Shown one piece after another: positions 46,395 through 57,588 of a stretch of 64,000 nt of DNA. A program made the position numbers and the translations under genes. The notes under the pieces were generated by a model. That model saw only the letters and a program-made list of their open reading frames with translations. It had not been told where the DNA came from and did no database searches. Source of the DNA: Hyposmocoma kahamanoa (taxonomy: Eukaryota; Arthropoda; Insecta; Lepidoptera; Cosmopterigidae). The stretch is taken from positions 2,701,173 through 2,765,172 of the forward strand of contig NW_020654748.1 in the NCBI RefSeq assembly GCF_003589595.1, read 5' to 3'. The number at the start of each line of letters is the position of its first letter. Positions within the stretch are counted from its first letter, which is position 1.

Positions 46395-46501
46395 TTCATA
46401 ACCTCGAAAGTAATTTTGAGAGGAAAATGTTTTTTTTTTTAAACCTTTTTTTAAAAGAAAAAGGAACATTTTCCTCTCAAAATTACTTTCGAGGTTATGA
46501 A
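46395..46501. repeat. Perfect 37-bp inverted repeat
   Basis: Arm 46395-46431 (TTCATAACCTCGAAAGTAAT, then 'tttgagaggaaaatgtt') is perfectly complementary to 46465-46501. The 33-nt spacer is T-rich then A-rich. Transcribed RNA from either strand would form a long uninterrupted hairpin. The copy of each arm is exact, so the inversion is recent or maintained. Confidence 0.92.
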
Positions 46502-47033
46502 TTTTCTTTTAAACCTAACTAACCTAACCAAATCTAATCGTGTCTTTGCGATAAACATTCAACATATCGTGAAAGAACAACTGTTTCGTTATAATTCGGT
46601 TTACGGTGCAACGTCGCCGACAAATGCAATTTGTGTAGATTAGTTAGAAATAGTGTTTTATTATATTTTATGTATGTTATTCCTTAAGGTATATATTATA
46701 TGTGTGTTTCTTATATAGCATTGAATTATTATATATGTTAGTCTATAAGGTACGTATTTATGTTTCTTTGTAACCTGAATACAAAAAAAATACATAAATA
46801 AATAAAGAAGAAAATTCTAAGAAACGTTATTTCGGACAAAAAAATTTCGAGTTTGTGACAGGTTACCATACTGGTTTCTTTACCCTTGTTTCTGCAAATA
46901 AGCAATGATAGCTTATATGGAGGAACCAGGGTTGGATTTCCATCAGCGGCCATAACCACAGATAGATAAAAACCTTTATTAGCTTTCATGGGGACATATT
47001 CACTAGAACTAATACTATGATGATTCATCATCA

Positions 47034-47395
47034 TCATATCAGCCGGAAAACGTCCACTTCTGAACATAGGTCTCCCCCAAAGATTGCCAGACCCGCCGCC
47101 TTTACTAGATCATCCATCCATCTAGTAGGGAGCCGTCCCACTGGAGTGGTCCTTACCTTTCTGCCCCAACAGCCGTCAGTTCTACGAGCTATGTACCCCA
47201 CCCATCTTGCTAATCCTTTGAGCTATGTCGGTGACTTTCGTTCTTCTACGGATCTCCTCATTTCTGATGCGATCACGTAGAGAAATACAGAGCATAGCTC
47301 GCTCCTTAACTCTTTGAACGACTTTGAGCTTTTTTATGAGGCCCATAGTAAGTGACCACGTCTCAGAGCCTAGGTCATCGCTGGCAACGCACCCT
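47034..47395 (-). pseudogene. RTE-type LINE ORF2 C-terminal fragment
   Basis: On the minus strand: GSETWSLT, MGLIKKLKVVQRVKERAML, SLRDRIRNEEIRRRTKVTD and AQRISKM. A one-base shift follows, then YIARRTDGCWGRKV, VGRLPTRWMDDLVKAAG and a stop (47034-47036). This is the well-known RTE-clade tail. Just beyond the stop is a short TGATGA-type tract, the usual RTE 3' end. The copy is 5'-truncated and frameshifted, so dead. Confidence 0.85.
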
Positions 47396-48942
47396 ACTCG
47401 AAGACACTATGATTATACAAACAAATTACTTAAAAATCGGAAATATTAATAGGCAGTACTAAACAAATTTATATAGAAGTAATTAAACCAGGTTGTTTTG
47501 AAAGCATGACATTGGAAAAGAAAAACCAGCAGGTTTAGCATAAATTGTCCATGGCGCTGGTGTTCTAGCTGCTACGACTGTTAAGAAAGACGCCACTCGT
47601 CATCTCCGGCAGTCCACTGGCTTTACCCTTTCAAGATGGAATTTGAATTTGCTAATGGCGAAAGAAAATGTCATGAAACCTGCATAACGAAGAAAGGTTC
47701 CTGTTCAAAAACCAACAAGTAAGTTTAATAGAATTTGGTCCAAATTCTTCCGTTACAAGAGACTTGTCTCGAGCAATGGGATTTACATCAATTCGGTAAG
47801 TGTCTCAGTAAGTGACAGGGATAATTCCGAAAGATGGGTAACAGCTTTTTCCTTTGCGAGATAGCACTATTTTTCCAAAGCATCAGTATGGCAATTTGAA
47901 GAAACTCTGGAAAGTTGAATGACCAAAAATAGACTTCAATAGCTGACTGGTATTGCAGAAATTGTTTTCTACGAACTTTTGAATTCTAAATTTGAATTCA
48001 AATTTCGTATAATGCTTATTATAGTTCCGTTTTTTTTCTGCTTCTCCATCACGCATATTAAATAACGTATCAAGTAAGTGAGAAGTTATAATTGCAATAC
48101 GAACACCTTTACTCACAAATTCACCTGCAGCAAATGATGGTACACGTTCGCTTATAAACTAACTGATCACTTTAACCTTACAAGACAAGAAGTTTATCTT
48201 CATATCTTTATAGTTAAAAAGTAACGTAACTACGTAAGTAATAAGTGACTTTCAGGTCAAGCTTGTGTCTTGAAAGTAAGAGATCACGTCTTATTATATA
48301 TGTGTATATTGAGTTAGACTATTTTTTGGGAACAAATATCGCATGTTTTGTTTTTTTTTTTTTTTTTACTTTATTTGACTCTTTATAGATCTAATGGTCA
48401 CCCCAGACTGAGTCAATGTACTCGATTTTAAAACCTAAAAAATAGTTATACATCTTCTTATGTTTCAACTTCACCTAGTCATAATTTCGTTATGATATGA
48501 TAATACGTTATTATTTTATACCTAGAGTATATTTGTTGTTCGTAATTGTCTTTCTAATCACCTTTGTATTTGTGATTTATTATAACTATAAACAACATAA
48601 AAACACTTTATTACGTGATAGTATTTCTCGCGCCTTTTTACGCAGCTATAAATTCAAATGTACAACCGTTTGCTATCGATGACATCTATGTACAGTGTTT
48701 TTTAAATGACTCCCGAAAATTTTGACGGACTTTTTTACGACGGCTACAACGAATCATATAGTGTAGCTGCCTCTATTAGCACACTTTTATACAAATTAAT
48801 TTAAAATAAAGCATGATCATTTTAAATTAAATCTACAATTAATATGAGGGTCTAAAGAAAAACAACAATAAATCACTCTTATTAGCACAGATGCGTCTTC
48901 TCGTATATAAAACAATGAATTATGTAAATGCATGAAGCGGTA

Positions 48943-49025
48943 TTACAAAGAGACTAGGACAATGGTCGTCCTTGCAAGGTTGCTGCGAGCGGTGCCGGTG
49001 GGCGGAAACGTGAGCGCAATTGTAT
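48943..49025 (-). CDS. Possible terminal exon, weak candidate
   Basis: A GC-rich minus-strand island after a modest acceptor ('aacttatctcgttcag'). If joined to the exon at 52558-52753 (which ends in phase 1), the frame stays open for 26 codons, reads TIALTFPPTGTARSNLAR onward and ends at TAA (48943-48945). The intron would be about 3.5 kb. Another frame also ends in a stop nearby, so phase agreement is weak evidence. The product is not recognised. Confidence 0.22.
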
Positions 49026-49579
49026 CTGAACGAGATAAGTTTGTACGTTCGGTTAAAATAACTAACTGGGTTAAAATACACATACTTTTGTGTATTGCTT
49101 TAAAATTGTATCGAATTTGTTATGGAAAGTATAGATGTTACGAGAAGAATGATATAATTTATGGAGGGAAAGGTTGACCTCGGCATACAAATCTCAACTA
49201 AATTCAGATTGGCCTTAAATAAATAAAATTATAAGCATAAACAAGCGTGTATTCTTAAATACGCCTGTTTATCTCATGGTTTTTCTGATTTTTAAGTAAC
49301 AAGTAATAAGCCACATGAATGGGCTACAAACAATGATAGCCTAAATTGTACAGAATGAGCGATCTTCAGAAGGTAAAGAAACATAAATAAATTATTACAT
49401 AACATTTTAGTTTTTGGGTCTGATCTGAACAACTTATTTTTGTTGTGTTATTTACTATTGTTATGCTCTTGCAAGTGGAGGACACGAAAGAATGTATTGT
49501 TTATTGCAATTCACATGTACGGTACTGGTGAATAAGCTTAAAATTATAGTAGGTACATACACGGGACACCCTGTAAGGG

Positions 49580-49835
49580 CATAGCAAATCGATGTCTTAC
49601 TTTTTCAAACTCGTATCTTACAAAGAGTGATTATTCAGAAGATGACAAAACTTTCCATTGTTTTTTTTAATTTCATATCAAGGATGTTGTTAATTTGGAT
49701 ACATTACTTTAAGAATAGGTAAAAGCCAGTGTGTGTGCAAAGCAAATGTGTATATGCACTCCATTTCCAGCATTTCAGTAACTTTGTGCTGTAAGATACG
49801 AGTTTGAGGAACTAAGGCGACGAAATGTAAATATA
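49580..49835. mobile_element. Short TIR element (MITE-like)
   Basis: Perfect 18-bp inverted repeats at 49605-49622 (TCAAACTCGTATCTTACA) and 49790-49807. Weaker complementarity continues outward ('gtcttac' against 'ctaaggcgac' region). The interior of about 170 bp has no coding frame. The outer limits are approximate. Confidence 0.6.
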
Positions 49836-51025
49836 TGTAGGACAGTGGGAGACAAGCTTAATATATGGTAATAGTATTTTTTCGTTATTTTGTCGTTATT
49901 CTTCTAACATATCACATTTACTGAAAACGTAATCTTGCAGAAGCGTTTTACACCACATTGAGACAATTTTGAATGATCGGCTAAAAAGCTATACAATAAT
50001 ATTAAATTTTATTTGTCACCACGGTGTATAATTTAAACCAACTACCTTAAAACACATGACATAAAATCATAAGAACTACCGCCTTATTTTATGACAATGA
50101 CATATTATTATCTTGTGATAACAAACCTATCTATTTAAAATCAATTGTAACGTGCACTGACTATAACTGTCACATAATAGTTAATATATTAATGAGTATT
50201 ACAAACAGGATAAGCTAACGAACGTCCTTGGCAAGCCTGCGCTTGAGTTGAATTGAAAGCGATACGTAGGAGTAACTACAAGTACAGTGGGATGTATGAT
50301 GTTTCTTTAAATAATTAAATTGACGGTTTTGGATAGTTAAAAGTACAGTCGACGCCCTAAGGTACTTGATCTTCTAGCCGACCTTTTGGTTCTAAAAGAC
50401 TTTTTGTATATTCCAGCTTATACGTTAAAGATCAAATTCACATCATCAGTCATTCTCTGTTATGAAAAAAAAAACAAAATACTGATTTTGTGAAAAAATA
50501 AATAAATAAAGAAACAAAAAACAAAGTAAAAACAGAACAGGTCCAAGAAATAAGTTGACATAGTGTTCATTGGAGGTATCGAAATTGGCTTAAAAAGTTT
50601 CTTAAAACATCATTCACTAATGACGCAATTAGGAAATCATATGAAAATGAATTTAACAGTTCACAGTTAAAGGTTAACTTTGTTTAACACTTTTCTTCAC
50701 GCTTATCTAATCAGAACCAAATGGTAAGGTATCTATCATCGACTGTATACAGGCCACTGTTTTTGTCATTACTATACTAATAAAGGTAACTTACAATGAC
50801 GATCCAAATGAATAATTTACCTCACGACGTAGAATTTGAATTTGTGAATCGTGCTATGTAAATAACTTTTATCTGCAATATTTATTTTTATCGAATATCA
50901 TGTTTTTTACTTCCATGTCTATTTTTTCTCAACATTTTTTATACGATTTGGAAGAACAGTAAATTTGAAAAAAGAATGACTCTAGTCGTCTTTTGATTAT
51001 GAACGTTGACACCATAATCCAATTT

Positions 51026-51125
51026 AACTGCCTCCGTGGCCGAATGGTTACCATACCGGACTGCCACGCAGAGGTCCCAGGTACGATTCCCGGGCCGGGA
51101 GAAATATTTTGTATGGTCTTCTAAA
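51026..51125 (+). mobile_element. Family A SINE, head only
   Basis: Only the tRNA-like head is present: AACTGCCTCCGTGGCCGAAT, B box GGTACGATTCC, then 'gggccgggagaaatat' and 'tgtatgg'. The body after about 51118 does not match the family. Confidence 0.88.
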
Positions 51126-51597
51126 TATGTCCATGAGTATATTTGGTAGGCTACTGAGAATTCATTCGCATACTGATCTTGGTTGAGACATCTTTGGCCT
51201 AAATAGATTCAGAAAATCCGTGAACGCTGACACCGTGTACGAGTATGGCTTTCATGCATTAAAGAGCGTACCTACATTACAACTTTCATCGTTAGAAATC
51301 GAGGTGTTGCAGAAAAATGTCTTCCGACGTATGAATGTGTCTTATTCTCATATAAGCGGACGTACGTTGCCAGGGCGCATATTGTTTAACGCCTCATTGG
51401 CAAATCTTGTGAACTAAAGTAATAAACTAGGTTGCATTAGTATTCTACACTCATGGACGTATTTAGAGGTACGCTAAAAAAATTCATCACTAACCACATA
51501 CCAGAACATTTGGGATCAGAACGTTTAGAGTTGGTTGTTTTTCAAAAACATTGCATCTATACTTGATAATGTTAATTATTTATAATATACCAAAGTA

Positions 51598-51715
51598 AAC
51601 TGCCTCCGTGGCCGAACGGTTGCCACGCCGGACTGCCACGCAGAGGTCCCAAATTCGATTCCCGGGCCTGGAGAAATAGTTGTATGGCCTACATAAGATA
51701 AGATAAGATAAGATA
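51598..51715 (+). mobile_element. Family A SINE, head followed by (AAGAT)n
   Basis: The tRNA-like head with TGGCCGAACGG and 'aaattcgattcccggg' is followed by 'tgtatggcctacat' and then directly by four to five AAGAT units (51694-51715). The usual body and (TTA)n tail are missing. Confidence 0.88.
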
Positions 51716-52129
51716 TTGATGAGGTGTAAATTCAGAACGCATCCGAAGATAACTTTTTCTTTTAATTAAAAGAAACTGATGTTCAACTGTTCTTTCATCT
51801 ACCATTTTCCTCGCTTTAGTGAGGTGAAAAGTTGTGTGTTTCGCTCGGCAGCAAAGTTGTTTAGCGTCTCGTGCCTTGAAACCCTCGCTACGCACAGGAA
51901 TCTATCTTAGCTTCCTTCGCTTGTTTCAATACAAGCTCTCACAAACTCACGTCAAATAACAACTTTGCAGCCTCACATAACAAATAACTATTTTTCTAAA
52001 GTTAAAAAAGAAAATAAAGGTTTCTTTTTTAAATGGCCATCTAAAATACTATGAAAATTTCCGTATTATAATATGTCTTAATATTTAACATAAACAAACT
52101 ACTTAATATCATCATTAACCCTTTTACAC

Positions 52130-52425
52130 GTCCGTACTGCTGCGTACGTACTGCTGGGCACGGGTCTCCTTTCAGACGAGGGTCTGGGACATAGTCGTCA
52201 CGCTGGCCCAATGAGGGTTGGGAATTTTACACGTTTTCCGAGGGTTGTGAACCTTCTTCAACGTGCAGGTTTCATCACGATGTTGTCCTTCACCGAAAAG
52301 GTCATGATAAATTTCATATTAAATTTCGCACATAAATTCCGAGATGCAAGGCCGGACTTGAACCCACGACCTTTTGCTTGAGACGCAGTAGGCATTAGGC
52401 TACCACGGCTACACTAGGCTACTAC
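52130..52425 (-). mobile_element. Family D SINE, full length, minus strand
   Basis: The minus-strand head 'agccgtggtagcctaatgcc' and B-box-like GGGTTCAAGTCC are followed by 'tgtgcgaaatttaatatgaa', 'gtgatgaaacctgcacgttg', 'gaaggttcacaaccctcgg' and 'aaaacgtgtaaaattcccaa'. The end is 'ggagacccgtgcccagcagt'. It is the best preserved copy of this family here. Confidence 0.8.
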
Positions 52426-52557
52426 TTAATATGAAAAATATATATTACCTATTACTTTTATCAGAAAATCCTACAAAACTCATTTTTATTCGGAATTTTA
52501 ATTTGCTACTTGTCACTTTCTTTCTTCCAAGAGTGATACAATATTACTATTACTTAC

Positions 52558-52753
52558 CCAAACCACAAATTAGGTACGTGGGAGGAGGCTTAAGCACGGA
52601 TCTGGAATACGCCCCCCGGACAATTTCGAGTGCGCGGGGGGCCCCAGCCACGAGCAGAACCCCTGGGGCCACGTAGCCAGCGTATCGAAGCTCGGCAGTC
52701 GCCGCAGCTAGCGCACCCACCCACCAGCATTTTGCGTTTGCTGCTAGGAAACT
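52558..52753 (-). CDS. Candidate internal exon of an unidentified host gene
   Basis: A 196-bp GC-rich island in AT-rich sequence. On the minus strand it is preceded by an excellent acceptor (tgtttcttctttttcag at 52754-52770, with a branch-point-like TTAAC upstream). It is followed by a consensus donor (TTTGG then GTAAGTAAT). The first frame is open across all 65 codons; the other two contain stops. The peptide begins SFLAANAKCWWVGALAAATA and includes a hydrophobic stretch (YVAPGVLLVAGAPRALEIV) that could span a membrane, then RSVLKPPPTYLICGL. It would start in phase 0 and end in phase 1. I do not recognise the protein. The neighbouring exons are uncertain; see 48943-49025 for one downstream possibility. 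Confidence 0.5.
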
Positions 52754-52954
52754 CTGAAAAAGAAGAAACAGGTTTGTTAACTAATACCATAAAAGATAAG
52801 ACTTATACCAAAATACCGGATCTCCCGGTTAACACAGATCTTGCAGGTTATTTCAATAATGTTTGTGTACATAGGGCAACCCCCAGAGTTTCTTACTCAT
52901 TTTCACAAGGAATAGAATAAAATTAAATAAATTAAATATTAGACAACATCATAA

Positions 52955-53115
52955 ACATTGCTCTTATCCCAAACTAAGTAAGTAAAGCACTTGTGCTATG
53001 GAAATAGAAAACAACGACAGTACTACAAACACTCAAACTCGAGACCATGTAGAAAAGTGAGTTTTCAATATTGACCCGGTTGAGAATCGAACTCGAGTCC
53101 TCAATGATGATGACA
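52955..53115 (-). mobile_element. Third tRNA-like SINE, minus strand
   Basis: Reverse of a tRNA-like head ('cccggttgagaatcgaactc', i.e. a GAGTTCGATTCTC B-box region). On the minus strand a body follows with 'tttccatagcacaagtgctt' and 'tacttagtttgggataagag'. A family A copy starts 10 bp downstream on the plus strand. Confidence 0.6.
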
Positions 53116-53124
53116 ACATGATTC

Positions 53125-53350
53125 AACTGCCTCCGTGGCCAAACGGTTACCATGCCGGACTGCCACGCAGAGGTCCCAGAATCGATTCCCGGGCCGGGAG
53201 AAATGTTTGTATGGCTTACATTTATTTCTCTCGTGAGTTTGGGTGTAATTTGTGGTTGTCTATGTGTGTGTCCATGGCACCCGCGACACAGGGTTTCCCT
53301 AGTGCGGGGCTATGTTGAGTGTGTGCGTTATTTATTATTTATATTTATTT
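53125..53350 (+). mobile_element. Family A tRNA-derived SINE, full length
   Basis: Complete head (one change in the A box, TGGCCAAACGG; B box region 'agaatcgattccc') and complete body to 'gagtgtgtgcgttattta', followed by a TTA/TTTA-rich tail. Overlapping short frames belong to the SINE. Confidence 0.92.
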
Positions 53351-54174
53351 ATTATTAAATAAAAAAACCACTCGATCAAAGAGGTCGTGAATAGATATCG
53401 TTATGAATGAGTAGTAGAGTACAATCAACATGATGATTTCAGGTTTTAAGTTTGTTGTCATTTGTTCACATAAGATTTTTTGTGTTTGATAAGCTTCATC
53501 AATGCCAGTCGCATTTGAATCTCTATAAAGACACTATGAGAACAATATTCAGTGAAATTTTATCTTTTGTATTGTAGTGGCCCTTTTGTATCTTTTCTTG
53601 TCACCGTTGCAATGCTTCACCAATATACATTTGTCTCAAATTTCGATACAAATAAACTTAACTTTTCTTTACCATTAATACCCTTTGATTTCAAAATCTT
53701 CTTAAGTAAACAATATTCAAAACAACCGTAATCTCCAAATTCGGACTTTAAGAAGTTTATTATTATTGTACTACCTACAGTTCCTGTCAAATCAGTTCAT
53801 TCCCTCCCAGTCAAAATGTAATCCTTGACCCCGTTGATACGATAACCGTCGAAGCTGGCTTTTTGGCATTTCAGTTTTGTAACCGGCACTTTCCGTCTTG
53901 TCTTGTGATTTACGAAATTCGTCATTATTAAGTAATAAATACAGTCTTTATTAAGACTTTATTATCTTGCAATGAGTTGTAAATTGGCCTGCGTAACGTA
54001 GTTTTTGTAGTTGGTGACGTATTTCGTTCCTTTCTAGTACTTAATACTTGACGTTAACATTTAGCATTTATCGCATTTACAATGACATCTAAATTCACCT
54101 CTGGTCCATACATTACGTGTGCCCTTCCAGGAAAACGTCACAATTTTGCTGATCATGATGAAGAATTTATACTA

Positions 54175-54370
54175 GCAGTAGAGCTCCTTGTGAAAGAGTT
54201 CGTCTAGGGTAGTACCTACTGCCACCTTACCTATTTCTGCCGCCAAATAGCAATGTGTGCATTACTGTGTTACGGTTTTGAAAGGTAAAGGCACATTACA
54301 GGCCCATGAGACTTGTCAACCTATATCTAAATCTCTCTTTACATTTAAAGCTCTGCGTGGCACAGTAAAA
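54175..54370 (+). repeat. Family B repeat, tail missing
   Basis: Starts GCAGTAGAGCTCCTTGTGAA and runs through 'tgccaccttacctatttctg' to 'ttaaagctctgcgtggcaca'. Internal blocks around 'ctggtgaaattacag' are shortened. Confidence 0.85.
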
Positions 54371-54839
54371 AAAATCGTGAAATATAGCAAAACAAAAATT
54401 ATAAAGTTACAAAATTTGTCAATATGCAACAGCGAAACAACAGGCGTCTCCAAAGCAATAGGTTTTCCCATTATCGTCACGCTCGGTTAGTCGTGATCAA
54501 CGTGAGAATTGCCTTGTACAATTCTCTTTTAGGAACTTCATGAATGATAACTAACATACTGTCAAGCCCGTGCTCCGCTGTGGTAAGCAAAAACTTAAAC
54601 TTGTAAAGCTTGCTTTCGATCGATTATAAGATTTTCTCTAAACGAAGCACAACGTCATAAAGTACTGAACAGTATCATTAACAATGTCTGATTGTGAAGA
54701 AAACTCGTTAAACTACATACAGTAAATTACCGTCCGGGATAAGGGCCTATGCAGATGTAGGAAACCGAGTACATTGGAATTTTTCTTTACGTAATAATAG
54801 GATATGATATTGGACAGAACTAAAAACTAATTAAGAGGT

Positions 54840-55081
54840 AATGAAACTATTTTTCCGGATTTAAATCGCGTATATTTGTTTTTTCAAACAAACCGACGTT
54901 TCGGGCCCTTTACAGGTCCCATGGTCACGGTTGACTCGGTTGTTTCGGGCCCTTTACAGACCATGGGACCTGTAAAGGGCCCGAAACGTCGGTTTGTTTG
55001 AAAAAACAAATATACGCGATTTAAATCCGGAAAAATAGTTTCATTTCCTATGTGTAACAATCGCGAAAACCTAAGAACTCG
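54840..55081. repeat. Family E palindrome with perfect 86-bp arms
   Basis: Arm 54840-54925 is perfectly complementary to 54960-55045. The 34-nt spacer carries another copy of 'tttcgggccctttacag' in the left-arm direction. Family E continues on the right to 55081 ('gtgtaacaatcgcgaaaacc') with no left counterpart, so the inner part was duplicated in inverted orientation. Related single arms lie at 59868 and 60195-60305. Confidence 0.95.
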
Positions 55082-55522
55082 ATAATTAAGAGGTGTTAAA
55101 AATAGTGCAGGACAAGAGTAGTTTATTAAAGACAACAGAGAACCAAACGGACAAGATGTTTGGGCATCTAATTACATCACGATAGTTTTCTTATCAGCAG
55201 AAGGGAAGCTCAATGGAAAGTGTCGTAACGGGAACTCAAAATTAGACTGCTGAATAGAGATGGATGGCATTTACTCCAATAAACATAAGCCAATAAGAAG
55301 AATAATAGTAATATATTATTGGAGAGATGACGTCAATCCGGAGGTGCCTGAGGCTTGGACATGATTGGCTGTGGACAGGAATGAGTACCACAGATTTGAG
55401 GAACCTTGCGCCCAGAAATTAGCTTTCCGATTAATAAAAAAACGTGTCTTAGTTGTACAAGTTATATATTGCGTTGAAAAACTTAATTTAGGTGAATGTA
55501 AAGTTTACTGATTTTTTTTAAT

Positions 55523-55702
55523 GATCCCAAATGACAGGACGAACAAGTCTTGCGCCTAGTGGTAAGAGACACGTCTGTCCATAACAGTTGCAGTATCACT
55601 CAGAGCTTTAAAGCGCAAAGGTCTGAGAAGCACCGCCACTGCGCCCGTCACGCTGAGACATAAGATTGACAAGTCCCATTCGTCTGTAATTTCACTAGTA
55701 CC
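55523..55702 (-). repeat. Family B repeat, 3' two thirds
   Basis: 'atgacaggacgaacaagtct', 'cataacagttgcagtatcac' and 'cgtcacgctgagacataaga', ending near 'tttcactagtaccc'. An oppositely oriented copy begins 175 bp downstream. Confidence 0.85.
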
Positions 55703-55877
55703 CGGAATCATGTATTTGAATTTATTGTTCATGGCCAGAAGAACTGTAGAACAGTTTTACTTAGCTTCATTGCCTTTACCTCCTCCATATTCTCCTCATC
55801 TGCCTGAGGCATAAGTTTGTCAAGGAATTCATTTCTTGTGCCCTTTAGAGTAATATCGGTATAGAAAGTTTTAATCG

Positions 55878-56148
55878 CAGTGGAGCTCTTTGTACAAGAG
55901 CTCGTCCAGGGAAGTACTGCCACCTTACCTATTTCTACCACTAAGCAGTAATGGTCACATTACTGTGTTCCGGTTGTGAAGGGTAAGGGTGCTGGTGAAA
56001 TTACAGGCACATGAGACTTGTCAACTTACGTCTCAGGGTGACGGGCGCAGTGGCGGTGCCCCCAGATCTTTATCATTTAAAGCTCTGAGTAACACTGCAA
56101 CTGTTATGGGCAGGCGTGTGGCGTCACTTGCTATTATTAAAAAAAAGT
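55878..56148 (+). repeat. Family B repeat, near full length
   Basis: From GCAGTGGAGCTCTTTGTACA through 'gggtaagggtgctggtgaaa' and 'tgtcaacttacgtctcaggg' to 'gtggcgtcacttgctattat' and an A-run. A deletion removes the 'ccatcaggcgcacgacttg' block. Confidence 0.88.
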
Positions 56149-56904
56149 ACAGATGCGTCTTTTACATGGCTGAACCTACAAGTATGTGCTCTCATTTAGG
56201 TTGAGTGTTTTCTAATAAAAAAAAATTATCATACAATTAACAATACCATCATGCAAAGAAATGACATTATATTACATATATATTTTTTTTATCTTTAGTT
56301 AATGAGGGTTTTTTTTTATTAGTAAATGTTATATAATGGTGATTTTAAAGAAATGAACCGATGTTTACTTCACATACTAAAAACAATAATGCGGCAGCAA
56401 TCATACTAATTAATTACCTGGACCAAACTAGGAAATTGTATATACTAAGAGCACCAAAGGATTAAAATTTACACCGGGTGTGGAATCCAGAGCACCCAGA
56501 CCATAACCAATTACGATAAGTCCGTTACATTACTCCACTTGGGAATCAACAGGAGTTTCGCATAAAGCGTTTATAGCGCCAACCACTGTGTCACCGATGT
56601 CATCAAATATTCTCACATTTATTATCTAAGACTTCAACCATCGTCTGCATAGGCCCTAAACGTTATGGAGATTAGAATTTTCCTAGGTGTGAATCTAAAA
56701 TAAGCGAAAGCGGTCGATGAGGCGACGAGGTAAATTGCTTTCAACGTCTAATAATAATATCTATCAACACAACAATAATAAATAGTTTCGCAGGTAGGCA
56801 ATAAACTATTAAATGTAGTTTACGCATGTGTGCAAAACATTTCTCCAAGGGACACTCATGATTAAGACGTCCGAGTTAGTTTTGGTGCATAGTGAAAGAC
56901 TCCT

Positions 56905-57002
56905 AAGATCTTTGTGATTTAAAGCTCTGAGTGGTACTGTAACTGCAATGGACAGGCGTGTCGCTTAACACCAGTAGCACGACTTGGTATCATAAAAAAA
57001 AG
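56905..57002 (+). repeat. Family B repeat, 3' third
   Basis: 'aagatctttgtgatttaaag', 'ctctgagtggtactgtaact' and 'gacaggcgtgtcgctt', then a degraded tail 'acttggtatcat' with an A-run. Confidence 0.8.
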
Positions 57003-57061
57003 TAATTGCTTTGTCGTTTTTTAATTTTTAATTTTCTTATTTATTTTTAACACACTGATAG

Positions 57062-57222
57062 ACCTTCACTAGGGACTCCTGTATCGCAGGCGTCGTGGAC
57101 ATCACACACATAGACAAACTCATCATCATATGTCGGTCATACAAATATTTCTCCCGGCCTGGGAATCCAAACCGGGGTCTTTTCGTGGCAGATAAGCATG
57201 GTAATCGTCCGGACAAGGAGGG
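57062..57222 (-). mobile_element. Family A SINE, minus strand, old copy
   Basis: Reversed body ('actagggactcctgtatcgc', 'cacacacatagacaaac') and head ('ttctcccggcctgggaatcc', 'gcatggtaatcgtccgg'). Many substitutions. Confidence 0.8.
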
Positions 57223-57421
57223 AGTTCATTATTGAGGCCAGTTCAGATGACAACAGTTATCATCATAAAAACTTCCCGCCTGATTTCACCCACTGCTGGG
57301 TATAGACCTCCAATTTTCTGTGCTACTTCCCACGATCCCGTGCTAATCTCATCCAGGTTTGCCGTAAGTATTTATATGCCGACGCGCGCCATCTCGTTCA
57401 TTCCTTTTTGAAACGGTTTTT

Positions 57422-57519
57422 TTGCAGGATCTTATTTCTTAACGAACGTTCTTCAATACGTTCACAAGAACACCACGTTTATGATCCTGTAACGTTCGCT
57501 AATAAATAAGATCCGGCAA
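57422..57519. repeat. Imperfect inverted repeat, 29-bp arms
   Basis: Arm 57422-57450 (TTGCAGGATCTTATTTCTTA plus 'acgaacgtt') pairs with 57491-57519 at 26 of 29 positions. The spacer includes 'aacaccacgtttatgatcct'. Possibly the core of a small fold-back element. Confidence 0.75.
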
Positions 57520-57588
57520 GAAATCATTCCTGCGATGAATAGGATGCCACTGCGGGAACGGTCCGTTACTATAGTACCAATAAGGCTT

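Noticed and set aside
46512..46530. Telomeric CCTAA repeats
   Set aside because: Only a few degenerate CCTAA units; insect sequence contains such short runs by chance, and there is no array.
47540..48116. Decayed gene on the minus strand
   Set aside because: A 77-codon frame and several short blocks look partly protein-like, but there are repeated stops and no recognisable family or splice structure.
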